A stretch of 64,000 nt of DNA from Fuscovulum sp. (GCA_035192965.1 CP136571.1:1322501-1386500); one strand, 5' to 3'; positions 36,304-46,398 are shown, numbered from the stretch's first letter. A program made the numbers and translations. Notes: generated by a model from the sequence alone, not told the origin.

Positions 36304-36945
36304 GTGACGGCATCCTTTATCGACATGGACGCGCTGGCGGCGCTGTTGGTGAAAAAGGCAGCGGGGGGCGGGCGCGTGATCGCGGCACTGGCCGGGGCGC
36401 CGGGATCGGGCAAGTCCACCGTGGCCGAAGGGTTGGTGGACCGGCTGAATGCAGGGCAGGCGGCAATGGCGGCAGTGCTGCCGATGGACGGGTTCCATTA
36501 CGACGACCTGCATCTGGTGCCGGCGGGGCTGCGGCCAAGGAAGGGCGCGCCGGAGACGTTTGATGTGGGCGGGCTTTATCACACGCTGCGCCGCATCCGG
36601 GCGCGGGATGAGGATTTCGTCGCCGTTCCGGTCTTTGACCGCGATATCGAGATTGCGCGGGCGGGGGCGCGGATGATTTCCGCCGACGTGCCAGTCATCA
36701 TTGTCGAGGGGAATTATCTGCTGCTGGGGCAAGAGCCATGGTCGCGGCTGCGGCCGTTGTTCGATGTGGCGGTGCTGGTCGATGTGCCGGAGCCTGTACT
36801 GCGTGCGCGGCTGACGGCACGGTGGCGGCATTATGACCTGACGCCTGAAGAGATTGCCTGGAAGCTGGATGGCAATGACCTGCCGAACGGGCGGTTCGTG
36901 ATGGCCGAGAGCAAGAACGCGGATTTCCGGCTGGTGAACGGATAG
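36304..36945 (+). CDS. P-loop nucleoside/nucleotide kinase-family protein
   Basis: 213 residues from GTG 36304; ATG 36325 is an alternative. The Walker A is ALAGAPGSGKSTVAEGL (near residue 35), with LPMDGFHYDDLHL and a Walker-B-like VIIVEGNYLLL. It resembles the uridine kinase/pantothenate kinase-like proteins often found beside sugar transport genes (annotated as fructose or sugar transport kinases). It starts 3 bp upstream of an FGGY kinase, so a sugar or polyol substrate is likely. The exact substrate is unknown. Confidence 0.85.
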   Translation: MTASFIDMDALAALLVKKAAGGGRVIAALAGAPGSGKSTVAEGLVDRLNAGQAAMAAVLPMDGFHYDDLHLVPAGLRPRKGAPETFDVGGLYHTLRRIRARDEDFVAVPVFDRDIEIARAGARMISADVPVIIVEGNYLLLGQEPWSRLRPLFDVAVLVDVPEPVLRARLTARWRHYDLTPEEIAWKLDGNDLPNGRFVMAESKNADFRLVNG

Positions 36946-36948
36946 CGC

Positions 36949-38355
36949 ATGACGGGGCCGGGCAGCATCGCGGTTCTGGATGTTGGCAAATCCAACGTGA
37001 AGTTGTCGGCCTGTGATGCCGAGGGGCACGTCCTTGAGACATTGACGACGCCGAACCCGGTCTTACCGGGGCCGCCCTGGCAACACCATGACCTAAAGGC
37101 GCTGAACCTTTGGGTGATCGATGGGCTGGCGGCGCTGGGGCGACGGCATCCGCTGGCGCGGTTCGTGGCGTCTGGCCACGGGTCGGGTGCGGTGCTGGTG
37201 GGGGATGATCCCGATGCGGGCGGCGACGGGGCCGTGCTGCCGATGATGGATTATGAGCAGTCCCTGCCCGAAGGGCTGGACGCGGAATATGCCCCTTTGA
37301 CCGGGGATTTCCTTGACCGGGGATCGGCCATGATGATGGGGGCCAGCCATGCGGCGCGGCAGATGTTCTGGGCCGCGCGCGACAGGCCTGCCGAATTTAC
37401 CCGCGCGCGGTGGTGCCTTGGCATCCCGCAATACTGGGCGTGGCGGTTGAGCGGGGTGGCGGTGAGCGAGGTGACGATCCTGGGTGCGCAGTCGCATCTG
37501 TGGAACGTGGCGCGGGCGCGGTGGTCGCCCATTGTGGCGGCGCGGGGCTGGGGGCGGCTGATGCCGCCCTTTGCGCGGGCATCGGATGATCTGGGTCCGG
37601 TGCGTGCGGCGCTGGTGGCGCGTGGGGTGCCGCAGATGCGGGTCCATGCGGGGGTGCATGATTCATCGGCCAATTTCCACCGCTATCGCGCGGCGGGGCT
37701 GGACGGCATCTGCGTCATTTCGACGGGGACATGGATCGTCGCCATCGCCGACCGGATCGCGCCCGAACGTCTGGACCCGCGCTTTGGCATGACGCTGAAC
37801 GCCGATGTCGGCGGTGCACCGGTGGGGGGCGCGCTGACGATGGGCGGGCGGGATTATGCGGTGCTGGCCGGGACGCAACCCGAGGGCGCGCGGGCCGATC
37901 CGGCAGTGCTGGCGCGGCTGATCGTGCGGGGAACGATGGCGCTGCCCGCTTTTGGGCCGAGTGAAGGGCAGTTTCCCGGCACTGCGGGCAAAGGGCGGAT
38001 CGTCGGGCCACCGCCCGAGGGCGCGGCAGAGCGGCTGGCGCTTGCGGTGCTGTACGTAGCGCTTCTGACGCTGGAATGCGGCAATCGGCTGGACGCGGAG
38101 CGACCGTGGATTCTGGATGGCAGTTTCCTGCGCGATCCGGCCTTTGCCGCGCTGGTGGCTGCGTTGCGGCCGGGGCGCGAAACGCGGACCCATGCGGAAA
38201 GCTATGGCATTGCCGTTGGGGCCGCAGCCCTGTGTGCGCAGGGTGAGGTGATGCCGCCCCTGCACCTGACCGAACCGCAGCCCCTGCCCGGGCTGCCCGA
38301 CCTAACAGATTACGTCGCGCGCTGGCGCGCGCTTGCCAAGGAAGCCATGACATGA
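36949..38355 (+). CDS. FGGY-family carbohydrate kinase
   Basis: 468 residues. The first ATPase motif is IAVLDVGKSNVKLSACD and the second VISTGTWIVAI, with the adenosine-binding C-terminal region TLECGNRLDAERPWILDGSFL. This is the FGGY fold of gluco-, xylulo-, fuculo- and rhamnulokinases. The class II aldolase in ATGA overlap downstream points to a ketose 1-phosphate product of the fuculose or rhamnulose type. No isomerase is present in the window. Confidence 0.88.
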   Translation: MTGPGSIAVLDVGKSNVKLSACDAEGHVLETLTTPNPVLPGPPWQHHDLKALNLWVIDGLAALGRRHPLARFVASGHGSGAVLVGDDPDAGGDGAVLPMMDYEQSLPEGLDAEYAPLTGDFLDRGSAMMMGASHAARQMFWAARDRPAEFTRARWCLGIPQYWAWRLSGVAVSEVTILGAQSHLWNVARARWSPIVAARGWGRLMPPFARASDDLGPVRAALVARGVPQMRVHAGVHDSSANFHRYRAAGLDGICVISTGTWIVAIADRIAPERLDPRFGMTLNADVGGAPVGGALTMGGRDYAVLAGTQPEGARADPAVLARLIVRGTMALPAFGPSEGQFPGTAGKGRIVGPPPEGAAERLALAVLYVALLTLECGNRLDAERPWILDGSFLRDPAFAALVAALRPGRETRTHAESYGIAVGAAALCAQGEVMPPLHLTEPQPLPGLPDLTDYVARWRALAKEAMT

Positions 38356-39044
38356 CCGATGCCGAACTGACCCTGCGCCAACAGATGGTGCGGACCTGCC
38401 GCAAGATGAACGAGACGGGGATCAATCAGGGCACGGCGGGCAACCTGTCGGTGCGGTTTGGCGACGGGTTCCTGATCACGCCGTCGTCGCTGCCCTATGA
38501 CGGGATGGAGCCGGACGATCTGGTGGAGATGGGGTGGGACGGCACCTATGCAGGGCGGCGGCCATCGTCGGAGTGGCGGTTCCATCGCGACATTCTGAAG
38601 GCGCGACCGGATGTGAATGTGGTGCTGCATTGCCATTCGGCCTTTGCCACATCGGTTGCCTGCCACCACCGCACGATCCCGGCTTTTCATTACATGGTGG
38701 GCGTGATGGGGGGCAACACGCTGCGCTGTGCGCGCTATGCGACCTTTGGCACGCAGGCGCTGTCGGATGCGGCGATCGAGGCGCTGGAGGGGCGGATGGC
38801 CTGCCTTCTGGGCCAGCATGGGCAGATCAGCCTTGGCACCACGCTGGAGGGCGCGTTGTGGATGGCGGTGGAGGTAGAGACGCTGGCGCGCATGTATGTG
38901 CAGGCGCTGGCGCTGGGCGAACCGCCCGTGCTGCCGGAGGAGGAGATGGAGCGGGTCATCGCGCAGATGAAGCGGATGAGCTATGGTCTGGGCCCCGAGG
39001 AAGAGGGCGCCAATGATGTGGCGCGGCCGCGCAAGCCGGCCTGA
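38352..39044 (+). CDS. Class II aldolase/adducin-family protein (fuculose-phosphate aldolase-like)
   Basis: 230 residues. INQGTAGNLSVRFGDGFLITPS is the substrate phosphate-binding region. The zinc ligands fit HCHSAFATSVACHHRTIPAFHY (the H-x-H pair and a later His), with LGQHGQISLGTTLEGAL near the C terminus. Members cleave L-fuculose or L-rhamnulose 1-phosphate, or epimerise ribulose phosphates. Here the upstream FGGY kinase supports the aldolase role. It is translationally coupled to the kinase. Confidence 0.9.
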   Translation: MTDAELTLRQQMVRTCRKMNETGINQGTAGNLSVRFGDGFLITPSSLPYDGMEPDDLVEMGWDGTYAGRRPSSEWRFHRDILKARPDVNVVLHCHSAFATSVACHHRTIPAFHYMVGVMGGNTLRCARYATFGTQALSDAAIEALEGRMACLLGQHGQISLGTTLEGALWMAVEVETLARMYVQALALGEPPVLPEEEMERVIAQMKRMSYGLGPEEEGANDVARPRKPA

Positions 39045-39184
39045 GAGGCGGCGCCGCAGGGCGTGACCAGGCGGCAGCCGGATTGACCGAAAGTCGCACC
39101 TGATCTTGCATCAGCACGGCTTGCCCTTGGCGCATTGTTTACGCAAACATGTCGCCGAGGACCGGAGAGTCTTGGGGGGAATGT

Positions 39185-40324
39185 ATGCTGAATCTGCCGG
39201 AAGAGGGCCTCTTCGTCGGCCGCGTTTGGCGGCGCGGGATTGGCCCATCGGTGGTTGTGGTGCGGGGCGGCGAGGTGGTGGATATCACCACGCGCGAGGC
39301 GCCAACGATGCGCGATGTGTTGGAACAGCCCGATATCGGGGCCTTTGTGGCAGGAATCGCCGGCGAAAGCATCGGATCGCTGGAGGCGCTGGCCCAGGCT
39401 TCGGTGGAAGGGACGGGCGGGATCACGCGGCTGATCGCGCCGGTTGATCTGCAGGCGATCAAGGCCTGTGGCGTAACCTTCGCGCGGTCGATGATCGAAC
39501 GGGTGATCGAGGAACGCGCAGGCGGAGATCCGGGCCGGGCGGATGCGATCCGGGGCCGCGTGGCGCGGGTGATCGGTGACAGCCTGCGCGATCTGGTGCC
39601 GGGATCTGATGAGGCGGCCGAGGTCAAGCGGCTGTTGCAGCATGAAGGGCTGTGGTCGCAATACCTTGAGGTCGGGATCGGCCCGGATGCCGAGGTGTTC
39701 ACCAAGGCGCAGCCGATGGCGGCGGTGGGCTGGGGCGCGAGCGTGGGGCTGCACCCCGTCAGCCATTGGAACAACCCCGAGCCCGAGGTGGTGCTGGCGG
39801 TGGATTCCACGGGCCGGATCGTGGGCGCGACGCTGGGCAATGACGTGAACCTGCGCGATGTCGAGGGGCGGTCGGCGCTGCTGCTTGGCAAGGCTAAGGA
39901 CAATAATGCGGCGGCAAGCCTTGGGCCGTTCATCCGTATCTTTGATGATGGTTTCTCGCTGGATGATGTGCGGCGGATCGAGTTGTCGCTGCATGTGCAG
40001 GGCGAAGACGGGTTCGTGCTGGAAGGCCGGTCCTCCATGGCCGAGATCAGCCGCGATCCGGCCGATCTGGTGGGGCAGGCGCGGGGGCGGCATCATCAAT
40101 ATCCGGACGGGTTCGTCCTGTATTGCGGCACGATGTTCGCGCCTGTGCAGGATCGGGGCGCACCGGGGCAGGGCTTTACCCATCACCTTGGCGATGTGGT
40201 GACCATCGCCGCGCCAGAGCTTGGGGCGCTGACCAATACGGTGCGGCTGGCGACCGAAGCGCCGGAATGGACCTTTGGCACAGCGGCCTTGATGCGGAAT
40301 CTTGCAGGTCGCGGCCTTATTTGA
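39185..40324 (+). CDS. Fumarylacetoacetate hydrolase (FAH)-family protein
   Basis: 379 residues from the ATG at 39185; an ATG 36 bp earlier has a poorer context. The FAH core has NNPEPEVVLAVDSTGRIVGATLGNDVNLRD, with the metal-binding Glu/Glu/Asp set, and GTMFAPVQDRGAPGQGFTHHLGD. The longer N-terminal region resembles AraD1-type proteins of sugar acid degradation. These cleave or dehydrate 2-keto-3-deoxy acids. It lies between the aldolase and a bona fide ilvD, so the reaction is not fixed by context. Confidence 0.85.
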   Translation: MLNLPEEGLFVGRVWRRGIGPSVVVVRGGEVVDITTREAPTMRDVLEQPDIGAFVAGIAGESIGSLEALAQASVEGTGGITRLIAPVDLQAIKACGVTFARSMIERVIEERAGGDPGRADAIRGRVARVIGDSLRDLVPGSDEAAEVKRLLQHEGLWSQYLEVGIGPDAEVFTKAQPMAAVGWGASVGLHPVSHWNNPEPEVVLAVDSTGRIVGATLGNDVNLRDVEGRSALLLGKAKDNNAAASLGPFIRIFDDGFSLDDVRRIELSLHVQGEDGFVLEGRSSMAEISRDPADLVGQARGRHHQYPDGFVLYCGTMFAPVQDRGAPGQGFTHHLGDVVTIAAPELGALTNTVRLATEAPEWTFGTAALMRNLAGRGLI

Positions 40325-40394
40325 CGGGTCCTTCCCTTGACCCGCAAAGGCGTGAATGCCATGTCGCGTTGACATGTCAGCCGGAGGAGCCGCT

Positions 40395-42236
40395 ATGCCC
40401 GTCTATCGTTCCCGCACGACCACCCATGGCCGCAACATGGCCGGGGCCCGTGGCCTCTGGCGCGCGACGGGGATGAAGGATGGCGATTTCGGCAAGCCGA
40501 TCATCGCCATCGTCAACAGCTTTACCCAGTTCGTGCCGGGCCATGTGCATCTGAAGGATCTGGGCCAGCTTGTCGCGCGCGAGGTCGAGGCGGCGGGTGG
40601 CGTGGCGAAAGAGTTCAACACCATCGCGGTGGATGACGGCATCGCCATGGGCCATGACGGGATGCTGTATTCGCTGCCATCGCGCGAGATCATCGCCGAT
40701 AGCGTGGAATACATGGTCAATGCCCATTGCGCCGATGCGATGGTCTGCATTTCCAACTGCGACAAGATCACCCCCGGCATGCTGATGGCCGCGATGCGCC
40801 TGAACATTCCGGTGGTCTTTGTTTCGGGCGGGCCGATGGAGGCCGGGAAGGCCATCATCAAGGGCAAGGAAATCGCACTCGATCTGGTGGATGCCATGGT
40901 CGTGGCGGCGGACGAATCCTATACCGATGCCGAGGTGGAGGAGATCGAGAAAGCCGCCTGCCCGACCTGCGGATCGTGCAGCGGCATGTTCACCGCCAAT
41001 TCGATGAACTGCCTGACCGAGGCGCTGGGCCTGTCGTTGCCCGGCAACGGATCCACCCTTGCCACCCATGGCGACCGCAAGCGGCTGTTCGTGGAGGCGG
41101 GGCATCTGATCGTCGATCTGGCCAAGCGCTATTACGAACAGGACGATGCCAGCATCCTGCCGCGCAATGTGGCCAACAAGGCGGCGTTCGAGAATGCGAT
41201 GGCGCTGGACATCGCGATGGGCGGGTCGACCAACACCATCCTGCATATCCTTGCCGCCGCGCATGAGGGCGGGATCGATTTTGACCAGGACGATATCGAC
41301 CGGCTGAGCCGCCGCATCCCCTGCCTGTCCAAGGTGGCCCCGGCCAAACAGGATGTGCATATGGAAGATGTCCACCGCGCGGGGGGGATCATGGCGATCC
41401 TCGGCCAACTGGATGTGGCGGGCCTCTTGAACCGGGATTGCGTGACGGTGCATTCGCCCACCATGGGCGCGGCGCTGGATCATTGGGATATCAGCCGCAC
41501 CACCAATGAAAGCGTGCGCAAGTTCTTCAAGGCGGCGCCGGGGAATGTGCGGTCCGCCACCGCGTTCAGCCAGGACAAGCGCTATGTCGAGCTGGACCTT
41601 GACCGTGAAAAGGGTGTGATCCGGTCGGTCGAGCATGCCTTTACCAAAGAGGGCGGTCTGGCGGTGCTGAAAGGCAATATCGCGCTGGACGGCTGCATCG
41701 TGAAGACGGCGGGCGTGGACGAGTCGATCTTCGTCTTCTCCGGGCCGGCCAAGGTCTATGAATCCCAGAACGCCGCCGTTGCCGCGATCCTGAACAACGA
41801 GGTCAAGGCAGGCGATGTGGTGGTGATCCGCTATGAAGGGCCGAAGGGCGGGCCAGGGATGCAGGAGATGCTCTATCCGACGAGCTATCTGAAATCCAAA
41901 GGGCTGGGCAAGGTTTGCGCGCTGCTGACGGATGGCCGTTTTTCGGGCGGGACATCGGGCCTGTCGATCGGCCATGCCAGCCCCGAGGCCGCGTCGGGTG
42001 GCGCAATCGGGCTGGTGCGCGAGGGCGACATGATCGACATCCACATTCCCAACCGCACCATCAACCTGCGCATCAGCGAGGCCGAACTGGCCGCCCGCCG
42101 CGCCGAGCAGGACAAGCTGGGCTGGAAACCCGCCAAGCCCCGGTCGCGCAAGGTGAGCCAGGCGCTGCGGGCCTATGCGCTGTTTGCGGCATCGGCCGAC
42201 AAGGGCGCGGTGCGCGTACTGCCCGGCGAGGAGTGA
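40395..42236 (+). CDS. ilvD: Dihydroxy-acid dehydratase (IlvD)
   Basis: 613 residues from the ATG after GGAGGAG. It converts 2,3-dihydroxy-isovalerate and -methylvalerate to 2-keto acids in valine, isoleucine and leucine synthesis. The start [20 protein letters not shown] is nearly the classical IlvD start. The Fe-S cluster Cys residues are in [11 protein letters not shown] and [14 protein letters not shown]. The C-terminal [17 protein letters not shown] is also present. The sequence favours true IlvD over sugar-acid dehydratases, despite the sugar-type neighbours. Confidence 0.96.
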   Translation: MPVYRSRTTTHGRNMAGARGLWRATGMKDGDFGKPIIAIVNSFTQFVPGHVHLKDLGQLVAREVEAAGGVAKEFNTIAVDDGIAMGHDGMLYSLPSREIIADSVEYMVNAHCADAMVCISNCDKITPGMLMAAMRLNIPVVFVSGGPMEAGKAIIKGKEIALDLVDAMVVAADESYTDAEVEEIEKAACPTCGSCSGMFTANSMNCLTEALGLSLPGNGSTLATHGDRKRLFVEAGHLIVDLAKRYYEQDDASILPRNVANKAAFENAMALDIAMGGSTNTILHILAAAHEGGIDFDQDDIDRLSRRIPCLSKVAPAKQDVHMEDVHRAGGIMAILGQLDVAGLLNRDCVTVHSPTMGAALDHWDISRTTNESVRKFFKAAPGNVRSATAFSQDKRYVELDLDREKGVIRSVEHAFTKEGGLAVLKGNIALDGCIVKTAGVDESIFVFSGPAKVYESQNAAVAAILNNEVKAGDVVVIRYEGPKGGPGMQEMLYPTSYLKSKGLGKVCALLTDGRFSGGTSGLSIGHASPEAASGGAIGLVREGDMIDIHIPNRTINLRISEAELAARRAEQDKLGWKPAKPRSRKVSQALRAYALFAASADKGAVRVLPGEE

Positions 42237-42318
42237 TCGGGCCGGGTCGATAACCGGCAGAGGTCCGTCTGCGGCCCCGGCCCCGGAAAGGGCTGTCTGC
42301 CCTCTCCGGACCTCTCCC

Positions 42319-42383
42319 GAGGATATTTCCGCAGAGAAGATAAGGCAAAACCCTGCCCCTATCTTCTCTGTTCAAATATCCTC
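42319..42383. repeat. Long inverted repeat (24-bp arms) between ilvD and an aldo/keto reductase
   Basis: Left arm 42319-42342 (GAGGATATTT, CCG, CAGAGAAGATA) pairs with right arm 42360-42383 in 21 of 24 positions; only the central triplet differs. The 17-bp loop separates them. It sits between convergent genes and could act as a bidirectional terminator. The left arm recurs as a single copy at 43502-43525. Confidence 0.8.
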
Positions 42384-42435
42384 AGGGGTGAGGAGCGCAA
42401 GCGACGAGGGGGGTGAAGCCCCCCTGCAACGGTCA

Positions 42436-43428
42436 TCACCAGCGCTGGTGGACGTGGGGTGCGATAAGGCGCTGATAGATGTCGCGGCAGGCGTCCATCG
42501 TGGCAGCGGGCAGCGGGGCCAGTGCATCGGCCCCGGCATTGGCGGTGCTTTGCGCCGCCGTGCGCGCGCCGGGGATGACGACGGTTGCGGCATCTTCCAT
42601 CAGGATCCAGCGCAGGGCGAATTGCGCCATGCTTGCGCCCTGGGGAACGAGGGCGCGCAGTTCGTCCACCGCGGCCAGCGCCACATCATAGGGAACGCCG
42701 GAGAAGGTTTCGCCCATGTCAAACGCCTCGCCATGGCGGTTGAAGGCGCGGTGATCGTCAGCGGCGAAGGTGCTGTCCTTGGTCATCTTGCCCGTCAACA
42801 TGCCCGAGGCGAGGGGCACGCGGATGATGGTGGCCACGCCGCGCGCCTTTGCCTCGAGGAAGAACAGGGTCGCGGGTCGCTGGCGGAAGATGTTGTAGAT
42901 GATCTGAACCGAGGTGCAGCCGGGATATTCGATGGCCTTCAGCGCCTCTTCGACCTTTTCGACAGAGACGCCCCAATTGGCGATCTTGCCCTTGGCCTTC
43001 AGATCTTCCAGCCCGTCGAAGAGGGCGGGGGTGTAGTAGACGTCCCAAGGCGGGCAGTGGAGTTGCACGAGATCGAGGCAGTCGATGCCGAGATTGGTCA
43101 GGCTGCGGTCGATGAAGGCTTCGATGTTCTGGATCGTGTAGCCTGCCGCGACATGGGGCGACAGGCGGCGGCCGGCCTTGGTGGCGACATAGGGGCGGTC
43201 GCCGCCGCGGTCCGACAGCACGTCGCGGATGATCCGTTCCGAACGGCCATCGCCATAAACGTCAGCGGTGTCGATGAAGGTCATGCCTGCATCTAGGGCA
43301 GCGTGGAGCGTGGCCTTGGCATCCGCCTCGGACACGTCGCCCCAGCTGCCGCCGATGGCCCAGGCGCCAAAGCCGATGCGGGTGACAGCGCGGCCAGTGC
43401 GGCCGAAATGGGTGGTCGAGAGCGTCAT
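42436..43428 (-). CDS. Aldo/keto reductase, sugar dehydrogenase-like
   Basis: 330 residues from the ATG at 43428, after AAGGAACC. The (beta/alpha)8 AKR pattern is clear: GFGAWAIGG, the catalytic Asp/Tyr in DTADVYGDGRSE, Lys in VATKAGR and His in VQLHCPP. The C-terminal MEDAATVVIPGARTAAQ binds NADP. It could reduce an aldehyde or oxidise a sugar such as L-fucose or D-galactose. It is convergent with ilvD. Confidence 0.88.
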   Translation of the reverse strand: MTLSTTHFGRTGRAVTRIGFGAWAIGGSWGDVSEADAKATLHAALDAGMTFIDTADVYGDGRSERIIRDVLSDRGGDRPYVATKAGRRLSPHVAAGYTIQNIEAFIDRSLTNLGIDCLDLVQLHCPPWDVYYTPALFDGLEDLKAKGKIANWGVSVEKVEEALKAIEYPGCTSVQIIYNIFRQRPATLFFLEAKARGVATIIRVPLASGMLTGKMTKDSTFAADDHRAFNRHGEAFDMGETFSGVPYDVALAAVDELRALVPQGASMAQFALRWILMEDAATVVIPGARTAAQSTANAGADALAPLPAATMDACRDIYQRLIAPHVHQRW

Positions 43429-43501
43429 CGCGTGGTTCCTTTGGCTATGGGGGAGGGGGGCTTTCCGCCCCCCACGGGCCGCGTGCCGCGACCCTCCCCC
43501 C

Positions 43502-43525
43502 GAGGATATTTTCGCAGAGAAGAAA
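43502..43525. repeat. Single copy of the GAGGATATTT...GAGAAGA extragenic repeat
   Basis: The 24-bp element is nearly identical to the left arm of the 42319-42383 inverted repeat. It lies 4 bp beyond the metG stop, between metG and the aldo/keto reductase gene. Confidence 0.75.
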
Positions 43526-43528
43526 GGG

Positions 43529-45247
43529 TCAGGCGCGGACGCCGGAGAAGCGCGTTTGCCAGTCGGCGCGTTCCTCATCCGTGATCTTGCGGAACAGGTT
43601 TTCCGGCACGCTGAAATCATGCCCCGCAGGCAGCGCGCGCATGGCGGCGGCGGTGTCTTCGGGCCATGTCCAATCGTCCGACCCCATCGCTGCCATCATG
43701 GCGGCGGCGGCATCGGGGATGAAGGGCTGCGACAGGATGGCATAGACGCGGATGAGGTTCAGCGACAGGCGCACGATCGCCTCGGCCCGGGCGGGATCGG
43801 TTTTCACGGCGGACCAAGGTGCGGCGGCTTGGAGGTATTCGTTGCCGATGACCCAGATGGCGCGGAGTTCTGCTGCGGCTTTGCGCACCTCCATCTGCCC
43901 CATCAGGGTTTCATAGTCGCGGATGCGGGCGCCCAGATCGGCGATCAGCGCGGTTTCGTCGGGCCCGAAATCACCGCCTGCGGGGACGGTCTCGCCCAGT
44001 TTGGACTTGGCGAATTTGGTGACGCGGGAGACGAAGTTGCCCAGCACATCAGCCAGATCCTTGTTCACCGAGGCCTGGAAGTTTTCCCAGGTGAATTCGC
44101 TGTCGGAGCTTTCGGGGGCGTGTGAGAGCAGCCACCAGCGCCAGTAATCGGCGGGCAGGATCGACAGCGCCTGATCCATGAAGACGCCGCGCCCTTGGCT
44201 CGTGGAGAACTGGCCGCCGTCATAGTTGAGGTAATTGAAGGACTTCAGGTAATCGACAAGCTTCCACGGCTCTCCCGACCCGAGGATCGTGGCGGGGAAG
44301 GACAGGGTGTGGAAGGGGACGTTGTCTTTGCCCATGAACTGGTAATAGGTCACGTCCTGCGCGCCCTTGTCGGTGCGCCACCAGCGTTCCCATGCGGCAT
44401 CGTCAAGGCCATTGGCATCGGCCCATTCGGCGGTGCCTGCGATGTATTCGATGGGGGCGTCGAACCAGACGTAGAAGACCTTGCCTTCCATCCCCGGCCA
44501 GGGCTGATCGCCCTTTTTCACCGGGATGCCCCAGTACAGATCGCGGGTGATGCCGCGATCCTGCAAGCCGTCACCGTCGTTGAGCCATTTCTTGGCGATT
44601 GAGGTGGTCAGGATCGGCCAATCGGTTTTGGAATCGATCCAGGCCTCCAGCTTGTCGCGCAGCGAGCGCTGGCGCAGGAAGAGGTGTTTGGTTTCGCGCA
44701 CCTCCAGATTGGTGGAGCCGGAGATGGACGAGCGGGGATTGATCAGATCGGTCGGATCAAGCTGTTTGGTGCAGTTTTCGCACTGGTCGCCGCGCGCGGC
44801 CTCATAGCCGCAATTCGGGCAGGTGCCGGTGATGTAGCGGTCGGGCAGGAAGCGGTTGTCGTCGATGGAAAAGACCTGCTTTTCCGACACTTCCTCGATC
44901 AGGCCATTCTCGGCCAGTTTGCCGGCAAAATGCTGGGTCAGGCGGTGGTTGCGCTGGCTGGAGGAGCGGCCGAAGTGATCGAAGGACAAGCGGAAGCCTG
45001 CGGCCAGGTCTTTCTGGACCTGATGCATCTCGGCGCAGTAGACCTCCACCGCTTTGCCGGCCTTGGCGGCGGCAAGTTCGGCGGGGGTGCCGTGTTCATC
45101 GGTGGCGCAGATGAACATCACCTCATGTCCGCGGGCGCGCATGTAGCGGGCGAACAGGTCGGCGGGCAGTTGGCTGCCCACGAGGTTGCCCAGATGCTTG
45201 ATCCCGTTGATGTAGGGGATGGCCGAGGTGATCAGAATCCGTGCCAT
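43529..45247 (-). CDS. metG: Methionyl-tRNA synthetase
   Basis: 572 residues, class I synthetase. The HIGH-like site is [17 protein letters not shown] and the KMSKS-equivalent is [13 protein letters not shown], a divergent form seen in this MetG subclass. A zinc knuckle ([17 protein letters not shown]) is present near residue 145. The anticodon-binding region occupies the C-terminal 170 residues. It lacks the C-terminal tRNA-binding EMAP-like extension of longer MetG forms. Confidence 0.96.
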   Translation of the reverse strand: MARILITSAIPYINGIKHLGNLVGSQLPADLFARYMRARGHEVMFICATDEHGTPAELAAAKAGKAVEVYCAEMHQVQKDLAAGFRLSFDHFGRSSSQRNHRLTQHFAGKLAENGLIEEVSEKQVFSIDDNRFLPDRYITGTCPNCGYEAARGDQCENCTKQLDPTDLINPRSSISGSTNLEVRETKHLFLRQRSLRDKLEAWIDSKTDWPILTTSIAKKWLNDGDGLQDRGITRDLYWGIPVKKGDQPWPGMEGKVFYVWFDAPIEYIAGTAEWADANGLDDAAWERWWRTDKGAQDVTYYQFMGKDNVPFHTLSFPATILGSGEPWKLVDYLKSFNYLNYDGGQFSTSQGRGVFMDQALSILPADYWRWWLLSHAPESSDSEFTWENFQASVNKDLADVLGNFVSRVTKFAKSKLGETVPAGGDFGPDETALIADLGARIRDYETLMGQMEVRKAAAELRAIWVIGNEYLQAAAPWSAVKTDPARAEAIVRLSLNLIRVYAILSQPFIPDAAAAMMAAMGSDDWTWPEDTAAAMRALPAGHDFSVPENLFRKITDEERADWQTRFSGVRA

Positions 45248-45370
45248 TTGCGCGCCTTTCGTCCCGATGCGCGCGCTGTTTAGCGCGGGTGCGGGGCGAG
45301 GGCCAGAGCCAAGGGCAACCCCACCGATCCGTCGCGCAAGATTTGCCGGTTTTGCCCCGGCGCGGCGAGA

Positions 45371-46282
45371 TCAGGCGGCGCGGTCGGGGCCATCGGGCAT
45401 CAGCGGATGGGGGACCGGGTCCTTGGCGCGAAACAGGTAGGCGCGGAAGATATCGAGGTAGGAGCGGTAGACATAGCCATCATTGCGCCGCAGATAGTGA
45501 TCGCGGTTGGCAGCATAGACGGCAGGCAGGCGATACCATGGCACGTTGGGGTGCATGTGGTGGACGACGTGCAGGTTGTTGTTCAGAAACAGCAGCGCCA
45601 GCGGGCCGCGATCTTCGACCACCACGGTGCGGGCGCGGGCGGATTCATGCGCGCGGTGTTCGAGGAAGGTGCGGATCTTGAGCAGGCCGTGCCCGATCCA
45701 GGCGGCCAGCAGATAGGCCCACCATGGCATGGCCGCGACCCAGAGCCAGGCCACCACCAGCGCCAAGCCACCCATATGGAGTGCCCAGTCGCGCCGCAGG
45801 CCTGCATCACCCCTGCGCAGCCCGGCCAATTCCGTGACCAGCCAGCGCAGATTGCCCAGGATCGATCCCACCACAACCCGCCCAAACAGCGTATTGTTCA
45901 AACGATACAGCAGCTTGAGCCATGTGGGCATCCGCGCCCAGACGACCGGATCAAGATAGTTCGACTCGGGATCGTCATAGGGATCGGTTAAGACCGGATC
46001 ATGGTGATGGGCGAGATGCGTGTCACGGAAGCGGCCATAGGGGACTGTCAGGGTCAGGGCGGGAAAGGCCAGCGCCTCATTCGCCCGGCGTGACGGGAAG
46101 GGGTGGCCGTGCAGGATTTCATGCTGGAGAGAGGAGAATTGCGCGATGGCGATGCCCGTCAGGAGGATGCCAAGGAGAGGTGAGAGGCCAAAGGCGACTG
46201 TGGTGCCAAGCGTCCATGCCCCATAGGTGGCGGCAAGCAGAAGAAGGGTCGGCCATTCGATGGCTGGGGCGTCGCTGCGCAA
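45371..46282 (-). CDS. Fatty acid desaturase family protein
   Basis: 303 residues with about four membrane helices. The three His boxes of membrane di-iron desaturases are visible: HEILHGHP, HLAHHHDP and HVVHHMHP. It introduces a double bond or hydroxyl into an acyl chain; the exact product is unknown. It is divergent from the XRE regulator at 46399, and a 117-bp gap with an inverted repeat separates them. Confidence 0.92.
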   Translation of the reverse strand: MRSDAPAIEWPTLLLLAATYGAWTLGTTVAFGLSPLLGILLTGIAIAQFSSLQHEILHGHPFPSRRANEALAFPALTLTVPYGRFRDTHLAHHHDPVLTDPYDDPESNYLDPVVWARMPTWLKLLYRLNNTLFGRVVVGSILGNLRWLVTELAGLRRGDAGLRRDWALHMGGLALVVAWLWVAAMPWWAYLLAAWIGHGLLKIRTFLEHRAHESARARTVVVEDRGPLALLFLNNNLHVVHHMHPNVPWYRLPAVYAANRDHYLRRNDGYVYRSYLDIFRAYLFRAKDPVPHPLMPDGPDRAA

Positions 46283-46380
46283 GGTCGGGTGTTTCCCAAG
46301 TCTTTGTTCTGATTGGATTCACCGATATCACTTGCGTTCTGGCAGAGGAATTCAGAGGATAGGCAACATATTATCACTTT

Positions 46381-46398
46381 TGGTGAGGAAAATCACCA
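46381..46398. promoter_or_regulatory. Inverted repeat TGGTGA-N6-TCACCA over the XRE gene's ribosome site
   Basis: TGGTGA (46381-46386), GGAAAA, TCACCA (46393-46398), directly before a TTG start. The first half-site and spacer contain the only plausible ribosome site, TGAGGA. A further TCAC half-site lies at 46374-46377. It could be the regulator's own operator. Confidence 0.65.

Noticed and set aside
40377-42044. Minus-strand frame of 555 codons inside ilvD
   Set aside because: Purely antisense to a conserved IlvD; no ribosome site or domain.
40395-42236. Sugar-acid dehydratase (Edd/arabonate type) instead of IlvD
   Set aside because: The N-terminal [13 protein letters not shown] segment and overall length fit true IlvD better than the sugar-acid branch.
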